Shown one piece after another: positions 52,172 through 59,325 of a DNA stretch of 64,000 nt. Every line of letters starts with the position of its first letter. Positions within the stretch are counted from its first letter, which is position 1. Location: positions 372,001-436,000 of the forward strand of contig NZ_JAIUZY010000001.1 of the NCBI RefSeq assembly GCF_020171625.1, read 5' to 3'. The DNA is from Salipiger bermudensis (GTDB lineage: Bacteria; Pseudomonadota; Alphaproteobacteria; Rhodobacterales; Rhodobacteraceae). The position numbers and the translations under genes were made by a program. Under the pieces are notes generated by a model that worked only from the letters and a program-made list of their open reading frames with translations, made no database searches and had not been told where the DNA came from.

Positions 52172-53527
52172 TCAGCCGAGATGGATGCGGCCCTCGGGGA
52201 AGCGCACGCGCGGTACGGAGCGGGTGGCAAGGAAATAGCCCAGCGTCAGCGGGCCCACGCGGCCGAGGAACATGATCGTCATGATCACCACGCGGCCCGG
52301 CTCGGTCAGGTCACCGGTAAAGCCGCGCGACAGCCCGACCGTGCCGAAGGCCGAGGCGACCTCGAAGCAGACGTCGAGGAAATGCCCCTCCTGCGTGGCG
52401 CTGAGGATGAACACGCCGATGAACACCAGCACCACGCTGATCGCGGTGAGCGCCATGACCTTGAGCACCTCCGTCAGGCTGATCGAGCGTCCGAAGGCGT
52501 TGAGCTGGGTGCGGCGCTGGAAGAAGGCCACCGTGGCGAGGCACATGACCACGAAGGTCGTCACCTTGATGCCGCCGGCGGTCGAGGTCGGCCCGCCGCC
52601 GATCAGCATCAGCGAGATCACCATGAGCGAGGTGCTGTCATGCATCCCCGCCACGTCGACGGTGTTGAACCCGGCGGTGCGCGGCGTCACGCCCTGAAAC
52701 CACGCCACCATGATCCGCACCCAGGGGCTGTCGAACTGCGCCAGCGTCGCGGGGTTGTGCCATTCCAGCGCCGCGAAGGCGCCCCAGCCCCAGAGGATGA
52801 GCGCAGCACTGCCGGTCAGCATGATCTTCGTGTGCAGCGAAAAGCGCGACCAGCGGCGCAGCCGGGCGACATCGTCGATCACCACGTAGCCGATGCCCCC
52901 CACGATGAAGAGCAGGGGGACCACGAGGTTCACCAGCGGGTCGGCGGCGAAGGGCACGAGCCCGGGAGAGAAGGTCGAGAAGCCGGCGTTGTTGAAGGCC
53001 GAGACGGAATGGAACAGCGCCACCCAGAGCCCGCGTCCGAGGCCGAGCATCGGCACGAAACTCAGCGCCAGCAGCGCGGCCCCCACAAGCTCGCAGATCA
53101 GCACCACCTGGAAGATCCGCTTCACCAGCCGCATCAGCCGGTGCAGCGAGCTCTGGTTCAGCTCTTCGCGCAGGAAGATCTGCCCGGTCAGTCCCACCGG
53201 CACCCGCAGCGCCGCGAGCACCAGCACCGCGAAGGTCATCAGTCCCAGCCCGCCAAGCTGGATCAGCACCATCAGCACCGCCTCGCCGAACACGGTATAG
53301 GCGCCCACCGGGTCGATCACGGCCAGCCCCGTCACCGTTACCGCGGAGGTGGCGGTGAAGAAGGCCTCGGACCACGTGATCGGGATCAGCGTTGCGCCCG
53401 GCAGCTTGAAGCAGACCGCGCCCAGCACGGTGAAGCCGAGATAGAGCGCCGCGAGCGCCAGCGGGGGCGGCACACGCAGCAGCCGGCGCGCGAAGCGTTG
53501 CCGCGAGGCAGTGAGGCCGAATGCCAT
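52172..53527 (-). CDS. TrkH/KtrB family potassium uptake protein
   Basis: A 451-residue channel-like subunit. Four pore-loop repeats with selectivity-filter glycines are visible: TSAVTVTGLAVID, SVSAFNNAGFSTFS, TPRTAGFNTVDV and SAFGTVGLSRGFTG. The many hydrophobic helices fit the two-TM-P-loop times four architecture. It takes up potassium, driven by the membrane potential or sodium symport, and needs the TrkA/KtrA gating ring encoded four bases upstream. Length fits KtrB (440-460) better than TrkH (about 480). Confidence 0.93.
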   Translation of the reverse strand: MAFGLTASRQRFARRLLRVPPPLALAALYLGFTVLGAVCFKLPGATLIPITWSEAFFTATSAVTVTGLAVIDPVGAYTVFGEAVLMVLIQLGGLGLMTFAVLVLAALRVPVGLTGQIFLREELNQSSLHRLMRLVKRIFQVVLICELVGAALLALSFVPMLGLGRGLWVALFHSVSAFNNAGFSTFSPGLVPFAADPLVNLVVPLLFIVGGIGYVVIDDVARLRRWSRFSLHTKIMLTGSAALILWGWGAFAALEWHNPATLAQFDSPWVRIMVAWFQGVTPRTAGFNTVDVAGMHDSTSLMVISLMLIGGGPTSTAGGIKVTTFVVMCLATVAFFQRRTQLNAFGRSISLTEVLKVMALTAISVVLVFIGVFILSATQEGHFLDVCFEVASAFGTVGLSRGFTGDLTEPGRVVIMTIMFLGRVGPLTLGYFLATRSVPRVRFPEGRIHLG

Positions 53528-53531
53528 GGGA

Positions 53532-54194
53532 TCAGAGCTCTTCGCCGAAGGCGCGCAGGTCGCCGCGTTTGCCCAGCAGCAGCAGACGGTCGTCCTTCTG
53601 CAGGGTCGCGGTGGGGGTGGAGCAGTCGCGGAACTCGGTGCCGCGCATCAGGCCCAGGAGCCGCAGGTCGGGGCGCTCCTTGAGATTGAGGTCCTCGATC
53701 GGCGCGCCGTCAAGGCGCTCGGGCAGCAGGATGTTGACGACGCTGTAGCCGTTGCCGAGGCTGACATAGTCCTTCATCGCCGGGTTGTTCAGCATCTGCG
53801 CCGTGTGACGGCCCATCTCCTGCTCCGGCAGGATCACCCGGTCGGCGCCGAGTTTCGACAGGATTCGGTGATGCGTGCGGTTGGCCGCCTTGACCCAGAT
53901 CCGGTCCAGCCCGAGCAGCCGCAGGTTCATCGTGGTCAGGATGCTCGACTGGATGTCGGACCCGATGGCGCAGAGCGCCACGTCGTACTGGTCGATCCCG
54001 GCCTCGCGCATGGCAGTCTCGTCGGTGGTGTCGAGGATCGCCGTGGCGTTGAGGGTTTCGGCCATGCGCGCCACGAGCTTCTCGTCGATATCGACGCCCA
54101 TGACATGGTTTCCGAACCGCGCGAGTTCCTGCGCGACGGTGCTGCCGAACGCGCCGAGACCGATGACGACGAAGGTGGAATGGGGACGCGGCAA
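53532..54194 (-). CDS. TrkA/KtrA family potassium uptake regulatory subunit
   Basis: A 220-residue cytoplasmic RCK subunit with an N-terminal Rossmann domain ([17 protein letters not shown], then [10 protein letters not shown]) and a C-terminal TrkA-C domain. It gates the KtrB-like channel in response to nucleotides such as ATP/ADP or NAD(H). The start is taken as TTG 54194, giving [10 protein letters not shown], because AAGGAG lies six bases upstream. The ATG at 54242 has no such site and would add 16 basic residues. It precedes trkH on the same strand, with four bases between. Confidence 0.93.
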   Translation of the reverse strand: MPRPHSTFVVIGLGAFGSTVAQELARFGNHVMGVDIDEKLVARMAETLNATAILDTTDETAMREAGIDQYDVALCAIGSDIQSSILTTMNLRLLGLDRIWVKAANRTHHRILSKLGADRVILPEQEMGRHTAQMLNNPAMKDYVSLGNGYSVVNILLPERLDGAPIEDLNLKERPDLRLLGLMRGTEFRDCSTPTATLQKDDRLLLLGKRGDLRAFGEEL

Positions 54195-54367
54195 GCGGCT
54201 CTCCTTCTTGTGGGCGCTGCATTGTTTGCGGGACGCTTTCACCGGGCCGCGGCCAAGTCAAGAGAGGGGGGCCGCGGGCAGGGCCGTGTCCGCAAACCGC
54301 TATACATCCCAAGTTTCCTGCCTTAGAAAGCGGTCGGAACGAAAAACACCTGAGCGGGCAGACCAAC

Positions 54368-54931
54368 ATGTCAGAAGATTTCGAACTCGATACCGACGAT
54401 CTGAAGCGCCGCATGGATGGCGCCATGGCGAACCTGCGCACCGAATTCGCCTCGCTTCGTACCGGCCGCGCCTCGGCCTCGATGCTCGAGCCGGTGCAGG
54501 TCGAAGCCTATGGCCAGATGACGCCGATCAACCAGGTCGGCACGGTGAACGTGCCAGAGCCGCGCATGGTCACCATCAATGTCTGGGACAAGGGCATGGT
54601 GAACAAGGTCGAAAAGGCGATCCGCGAGTCGGGCCTTGGGATCAACCCCCAGATGAACGGCACCATCATCATGCTGCCGATCCCCGAGCTGAACGAAGAG
54701 CGCCGCCGCGAGCTGGGCAAGGTCGCCGGCCAATATGCCGAGCACGCCCGCGTCTCGGTGCGCAACGTGCGCCGCGACGGCATGGACCAGATCAAGAAGG
54801 CCAAGGCCGACGGCATGTCGGAAGACGACCAGAAGTTCTGGGAGTCCGAGGTGCAAGAGCTGACCGACTCCTATATCAAGAAGGTCGATCAGGCGCTCGA
54901 GACCAAGCAGGAAGAGATCATGCAGGTCTGA
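54368..54931 (+). CDS. frr: Ribosome recycling factor
   Basis: Splits terminated ribosomes together with EF-G. A 187-residue protein with the family's N-terminal helix ([20 protein letters not shown]), [37 protein letters not shown] and the C-terminal helix [19 protein letters not shown]. Three-helix bundle plus beta domain, normal length (185). It starts the plus-strand envelope cluster, separated from uppS by 40 bases and preceded by a divergent promoter region shared with trkA. Confidence 0.96.
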   Translation: MSEDFELDTDDLKRRMDGAMANLRTEFASLRTGRASASMLEPVQVEAYGQMTPINQVGTVNVPEPRMVTINVWDKGMVNKVEKAIRESGLGINPQMNGTIIMLPIPELNEERRRELGKVAGQYAEHARVSVRNVRRDGMDQIKKAKADGMSEDDQKFWESEVQELTDSYIKKVDQALETKQEEIMQV

Positions 54932-54971
54932 GCGCGACCGACGGCGCCAGAGGCAAAGGGAGGGGCCGACC

Positions 54972-55697
54972 ATGCCCAAACCGATCCGAGATGGCGCCGG
55001 TCCGCGTCATGTGGCGATCATCATGGATGGCAACGGCCGCTGGGCACAGCGCCGGGGCCGTCCGCGGCTGTTCGGCCACCATGCCGGGGCCAAGCGGGTG
55101 CGCGAGATCGTCGAGGCCTGCCCGGACCTGGGCGTCGGCTATGTGACGATCTTCGCCTTCTCCACCGAGAACTGGAAGCGCACCCAGACCGAGGTCGCGG
55201 GGCTGATGAGCCTGTTCCGGCGCTACATCACCAAGGAAGCGCGCTCGCTTCTCGGCGAGAACGTGCGGGTGCGCTTCATCGGTGACCGGGTTCGGCTCGA
55301 CAAGAAGCTGGTGACGCTGATGGACGAGCTCGAGCAGCTCACCGCCGGCTGCACCGGGGTGAACCTCACCATCGCGATCAATTACGGCGGCCGCGACGAG
55401 GTGGCCCGCGCCACCAAGCGGCTTGCCGAGGACGTGGCGGCGGGGCGGCTCGACCCGGCCAGTGTCGACGAAGAGACGCTGCCGAAATATCTCGACACCT
55501 GCGTGCTGCCCGATCCCGACCTGGTGATCCGCACCAGCGGCGAGGCGCGAATCTCGAACTTCCTGCTGTGGCAGTCGGCCTATGCGGAATACGAATTCGT
55601 CGACACGCTCTGGCCCGATTTCAGTGCCGAAGAGTTCGGCTCCCTCGTGAGCGCCTACGGCTCGCGTGAACGGCGATACGGAGGAGTGAAGGCATGA
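54972..55697 (+). CDS. uppS: Undecaprenyl diphosphate synthase
   Basis: Makes C55 undecaprenyl diphosphate from FPP and IPP, the lipid carrier for peptidoglycan and glycans. A 241-residue cis-prenyltransferase. The catalytic Asp19 lies in VAIIMDGNGRWAQRRGRP, then RLFGHHAGAKRVREIVEAC, TIFAFSTENWKRTQTEV (Asn and Trp of the substrate site) and LVIRTSGEARISNFLLWQSA at the end. Fits with dxr two genes later, which feeds isoprenoid synthesis. cdsA overlaps its stop by four bases. Confidence 0.96.
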   Translation: MPKPIRDGAGPRHVAIIMDGNGRWAQRRGRPRLFGHHAGAKRVREIVEACPDLGVGYVTIFAFSTENWKRTQTEVAGLMSLFRRYITKEARSLLGENVRVRFIGDRVRLDKKLVTLMDELEQLTAGCTGVNLTIAINYGGRDEVARATKRLAEDVAAGRLDPASVDEETLPKYLDTCVLPDPDLVIRTSGEARISNFLLWQSAYAEYEFVDTLWPDFSAEEFGSLVSAYGSRERRYGGVKA

Positions 55698-56482
55698 ACA
55701 GCTCACGTTGGACGGACCTCAAGCCCCGGGTGCTCTCGGCGGCGGTGCTCATCGCGCTGGCGATGGCGGCGGTGTGGATCGGCGGGCTCGCGTGGCGGGC
55801 CTTTATCTCGCTCGCCTGCGGAATCATGGTGTGGGAGCTTGTGCGCATGGTGGACACCGCGCGCGACAAGTCTGCCAACATCCTCGGCATCGTGGCGGGG
55901 CTTTGCGCGCTGGCCACACCCTACCTGCCGCCAGCCTTCGCCCTGCCGCTTCTGCTGCTGCCGTCGATGGCAGGGTTCGGGCGGATGGAGCGCGGCGGGG
56001 TGACTTATGCCGTCTTCACCGCGATGATATTGCTCGCCGGTTACGGTTTCATGAAGCTGCGTGCCGATTTCGGCCTCGTGTGGTTGCTCTGGCTGGTCTG
56101 CGTGGTGGTCATCACCGATGTCGGCGGGTACTTCGCCGGACGCCTGATCGGCGGTCCGAAGCTCTGGCCGCGCGTAAGCCCGAAAAAGACATGGTCTGGC
56201 GCGGTGGCGGGCTGGGTCGGTTCGGCGGTGGTCGGGCTGGTCTTTGCCGGTACCGCCCATGCAGGGCTTGGCCTCATGGGGATCTCGATCGCGATCTCGA
56301 TGGCGAGCCAGATCGGCGACATGGCCGAAAGCACGATCAAGCGCCGGGCCGGGGTCAAGGACAGCTCGACCCTTCTGCCGGGCCATGGCGGCTTGCTCGA
56401 CCGCTTCGACGGAATGCTCGGCGCGGCGCTGTTCCTGCTGATCGCGGGGCAGATCGTGGACTTCCCGCCGGGGCTTGAATGA
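55694..56482 (+). CDS. cdsA: Phosphatidate cytidylyltransferase
   Basis: Forms CDP-diacylglycerol from CTP and phosphatidate for phospholipid synthesis. A 262-residue membrane protein with about eight helices. The family signature is near the C-terminus: KRRAGVKDSSTLLPGHGGLL, then DRFDGMLGA, with the catalytic Asp and Lys. DVGGYFAGRLIGGPK and PKKTWSGAVAG precede it. Four-base overlaps with uppS upstream and dxr downstream show translational coupling. Confidence 0.96.
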   Translation: MNSSRWTDLKPRVLSAAVLIALAMAAVWIGGLAWRAFISLACGIMVWELVRMVDTARDKSANILGIVAGLCALATPYLPPAFALPLLLLPSMAGFGRMERGGVTYAVFTAMILLAGYGFMKLRADFGLVWLLWLVCVVVITDVGGYFAGRLIGGPKLWPRVSPKKTWSGAVAGWVGSAVVGLVFAGTAHAGLGLMGISIAISMASQIGDMAESTIKRRAGVKDSSTLLPGHGGLLDRFDGMLGAALFLLIAGQIVDFPPGLE

Positions 56483-57651
56483 GACGGATCTCGATTTTCG
56501 GGGCCACCGGCTCCATCGGGCAGAACACCATCGACCTGATCAAGCGCGACCCCGAGGCCTACCACGTGGTGGCGCTGACGGGCGGGCGAAACGTGGCGCA
56601 ACTGGCCGAGGATGCCATCGCGCTGCGGGCAGAGATCGCCGTCACCGCCGACGAGGCGCTGCTGCCGGAACTGCGGGAGCGGCTGTCGGGCAGCGGTGTC
56701 GAGGCGGCGGCGGGCGAGACCGCGCTGGTCGAGGCGGCGCACCGCCCCGCGGACTGGGTGATGTCCGCCATCGTCGGCGCGGCCGGGCTGCCGCCGGGGC
56801 TGGCGGCGCTCGAGCAGGGCGCGACGCTGGCGCTCGCCAACAAGGAAAGCATGGTCTGCGCCGGCCCGCTGGTGATGCAGACAGCGCGCGCCCATGGCGG
56901 CGCGGTGCTGCCGGTCGACAGCGAGCATTCGGCGGTCTTTCAGGCCCTGATCGGCGAGGATCTGAGCGCGGTCGAGCGGGTCATCATCACCGCCAGCGGC
57001 GGCGCCTTCCGCGACTGGCCGCTCGAGAAGCTGGCGACGGCAACGCCAGAGCAGGCCGCAACCCATCCCAACTGGGACATGGGCCAGCGCATCACTATCG
57101 ACAGTGCCTCGATGTTCAACAAGGCGCTCGAGCTGATCGAGACCAAGGAATTCTTCGACATCGACCCGGGGCTCATCGAGGTGCTGGTGCATCCTGAATC
57201 GATGATCCACGCCCTGGTGGGCTTCAACGACGGCGCGCTGATGGCGCATGTGGGCCCGCCCGACATGCGCCACGCCATCGGCTTTGCGCTGCACCACCCG
57301 CGCCGTTGCGCGCTCCCCGTGGAGCGGCTCGACCTCGTGAAGATGGGGCAGTTCACCTTCCGCGCGGCCTGCGAGACGCGCTGGCCGGCGCTGCGGCTGG
57401 CGCGCGAGGTGATGCAGGCGGGCGGGCTGTCGGGCGCGGTGTTCAACGCCGCCAAGGAGCGCGCCCTCGACGCCTTCATCGCAAAGCGCATCGGCTTTCA
57501 GCAGATGGCCGAGGTGGTCGAGGAAACACTTCAGCGTGTGTCGGCCCGTTCCAGCCTGCTCGCGGTCGGGATCAGTCTTGATAACGTGCGCGCGGCTGAC
57601 CATCTCGCCCGGAGGACCGCGGACGAGATCATGAAAATAAACGAGAGGTAG
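56479..57651 (+). CDS. dxr: 1-deoxy-D-xylulose 5-phosphate reductoisomerase
   Basis: Converts DXP to MEP, the committed step of the non-mevalonate isoprenoid pathway. A 390-residue protein with NADPH-binding ISIFGATGSIGQNTIDLI, ALANKESMVCAG, LPVDSEHSAVFQAL and TASGGAFRDWPLEKL (catalytic Ser, Glu), and a C-terminal helical domain with NAAKERALDAFIA. The enzyme is the target of fosmidomycin. It supplies precursors to UppS in the same operon. Confidence 0.96.
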   Translation: MRRISIFGATGSIGQNTIDLIKRDPEAYHVVALTGGRNVAQLAEDAIALRAEIAVTADEALLPELRERLSGSGVEAAAGETALVEAAHRPADWVMSAIVGAAGLPPGLAALEQGATLALANKESMVCAGPLVMQTARAHGGAVLPVDSEHSAVFQALIGEDLSAVERVIITASGGAFRDWPLEKLATATPEQAATHPNWDMGQRITIDSASMFNKALELIETKEFFDIDPGLIEVLVHPESMIHALVGFNDGALMAHVGPPDMRHAIGFALHHPRRCALPVERLDLVKMGQFTFRAACETRWPALRLAREVMQAGGLSGAVFNAAKERALDAFIAKRIGFQQMAEVVEETLQRVSARSSLLAVGISLDNVRAADHLARRTADEIMKINER

Positions 57652-57656
57652 AGCTT

Positions 57657-59000
57657 TTGGACCTAGCGCAGCTGATGCCGCAATTCGGAGGCGTGATCTA
57701 TACGCTCATCGCCTTCGTGGTGGCGCTTTCGGTGATCGTGGCCATCCATGAATACGGCCACTACATCGTCGGGCGCTGGTCAGGGATCGACGCGGATGTG
57801 TTCTCGCTCGGCTTCGGGCCGGTGATCTATTCGCGCTATGACAAGCGCGGCACCAAGTGGCAGATCGCGGCGCTGCCGTTCGGCGGCTACGTCAAGTTCA
57901 AGGGCGACGCCAATGCCAGCGGCGGCGCCGATCCCGACAGCCTCGCGCAGATGTCAGAGGCCGAGCGCCGGCGCACGATGAACGGCGCGCCGCTCTGGGC
58001 GCGCGCCGCAACCGTGGCCGCCGGTCCGGTGTTCAACTTCGCGCTGACGATCCTGATCTTCACCGGGCTTTTCATGGTGCAGGGCAGGGTGACCGAGCCC
58101 TTCACCGTGGGCGACCTGCGGGCGCTTCCGGTGGCGCAGGAGCTGCGCGAAGGCGACGAGATCCTTGCCATCAACGGCGCGCCGATGCCGTCCTTCGACG
58201 ACCCCGAGGGGTTCGAGAACTTCATGCAGTCCCTGCCGCACGAACCGGTGCTGCCTTACACCGTTTCGCGCGACGGCGCGCAGATCGAGGTCGACGGGCC
58301 GTATGTCTATCCGCCGCTGGCCACCCAGATCGTGCCGCGCTCGGCCGCCTACGAGGCCGGGCTCGAGCCGGGGGACATCATCCTCGAGATTGACGGCGAG
58401 CCGGCCTTCGCCTTCGAGCAGCTCAAGGAAAAGGTCGAGGGTTCCGAGGGCGCACCGCTGGCGCTCACGGTCTGGCGCGAGGGCGAGACGCTCGAGCTCG
58501 AGATGCCCCCCAAGCGCACCGATGAGCCGCTGCCCGAGGGCGGCTATCACACCGTCTACCGCATCGGCATCGTCGGCGGGATGGCCTTCGAGCCTGCGAC
58601 CAGCATGATCGGCCCGATCGATGCGGTCTGGGGCGGCGTGCAGCGCACCGGCGACATCATCTCGGGCTCGCTCTCGGGGCTGTGGAACATGGTGGTCGGC
58701 AACATCTCGTCGTGCAACCTGTCGGGCCCGATCGGGATCGCCCAGACCAGCGGCGCGATGGCGAGCCAGGGCGGGCAGAGCTTCATCACCTTCATCGCGG
58801 TGCTGTCCACCGCGGTGGGCCTTCTGAACCTGTTCCCGGTGCCGGTGCTCGACGGCGGCCATCTGGTGTTTCACGCCTGGGAGGCGGTGACCGGCAAGCC
58901 GCCCTCGGACAAGGCGCTGAACGTGCTGATGTCCATCGGCCTCGTGCTGATCCTGTCGCTGATGACCTTTGCGCTGACCAACGACCTGTTCTGCCCCTGA
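57657..59000 (+). CDS. rseP: RIP metalloprotease RseP
   Basis: A 447-residue site-2-type intramembrane protease of the envelope stress pathway, which cleaves anti-sigma factors or signal-peptide remnants. The zinc site HEYGH (His31, Glu32, His35) is in the first helix. Two PDZ domains follow (about 125-210 and 210-290). NLFPVPVLDGGHLVFHAWEA carries the C-terminal Asp ligand. The start is a TTG at 57657 with GAGG eight bases upstream; the ATG at 57675 has no site. Its product lies next to bamA in the cluster, a common arrangement. Confidence 0.95.
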   Translation: MDLAQLMPQFGGVIYTLIAFVVALSVIVAIHEYGHYIVGRWSGIDADVFSLGFGPVIYSRYDKRGTKWQIAALPFGGYVKFKGDANASGGADPDSLAQMSEAERRRTMNGAPLWARAATVAAGPVFNFALTILIFTGLFMVQGRVTEPFTVGDLRALPVAQELREGDEILAINGAPMPSFDDPEGFENFMQSLPHEPVLPYTVSRDGAQIEVDGPYVYPPLATQIVPRSAAYEAGLEPGDIILEIDGEPAFAFEQLKEKVEGSEGAPLALTVWREGETLELEMPPKRTDEPLPEGGYHTVYRIGIVGGMAFEPATSMIGPIDAVWGGVQRTGDIISGSLSGLWNMVVGNISSCNLSGPIGIAQTSGAMASQGGQSFITFIAVLSTAVGLLNLFPVPVLDGGHLVFHAWEAVTGKPPSDKALNVLMSIGLVLILSLMTFALTNDLFCP

Positions 59001-59010
59001 GGGCGGCCTT

Positions 59011-59043
59011 CCGCACGAACCGCGACGCCGCGGTTTCGTGCGG
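59011..59043. terminator. Strong hairpin after rseP
   Basis: CCGCACGAACCGCG and CGCGGTTTCGTGCGG pair over 14 bases with one bulged T and a four-base loop. No T-run follows, so it may pause or protect the 3' end rather than terminate. It lies ten bases behind the rseP stop. Confidence 0.5.
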
Positions 59044-59119
59044 GCCTTGCCCCAAATCAGCCGCAATGCGTGACTAGAAGCGGTCCGGAAACCAACGTCT
59101 GGACACCGGCTCGACCACC

Positions 59120-59245
59120 ATGCACACGCTTCACACCGGATATCGCAGCCTCGGGCTGCTCGTCATGATCAACCTGGACCGGCTTCTCAGCGTCCTCGCG
59201 ATTGCGGGCGCGCTGTATCTCGGCGCCTTTCTGGGATCACTCTGA
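59120..59245 (+). CDS. 41-residue membrane protein between rseP and bamA
   Basis: Reads MHTLHTGYRSLGLLVMINLD, then RLLSVLAIAGALYLGAFLGS and a final Leu. An amphipathic N-terminus with Thr-Gly-Tyr-Arg-Ser is followed by one hydrophobic helix (about 22-41). Third-position GC is high. A weak purine stretch precedes the ATG. The location in an otherwise compact, conserved operon supports it, but I cannot name a family. It may be a small membrane partner of outer-membrane assembly or just a chance frame. Confidence 0.5.
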   Translation: MHTLHTGYRSLGLLVMINLDRLLSVLAIAGALYLGAFLGSL

Positions 59246-59264
59246 AAACAGCCCGTTTCGGCTT

Positions 59265-59291
59265 TTGACAAGGTCCTTCAATCCCGATACT
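59265..59291 (+). promoter_or_regulatory. Candidate bamA promoter
   Basis: A perfect -35 box TTGACA at 59265-59270, with GATACT at 59286-59291 as a 4-of-6 -10 box and a 15-base spacer. It lies 35-60 bases upstream of the bamA start, so bamA could be transcribed apart from rseP. Confidence 0.5.
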
Positions 59292-59325
59292 CACGTTGAA
59301 AAATAAAGGCGGAGTGGATTGAAGG
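59275..59325. promoter_or_regulatory. 10-bp inverted repeat ending at the bamA start codon
   Basis: CCTTCAATCC (59275-59284) and GGATTGAAGG (59316-59325) are exact reverse complements with 31 bases between; the right arm ends directly before the ATG at 59326. In a read-through transcript it would fold over the ribosome-binding site (GGAG 59311-59314); at the DNA level it overlaps the promoter. Either way it could control bamA. Confidence 0.55.

Noticed and set aside
52061-53683. A 540-codon plus-strand frame opposite trkH
   Set aside because: Antisense shadow; trkH shows four selectivity-filter motifs on the other strand.
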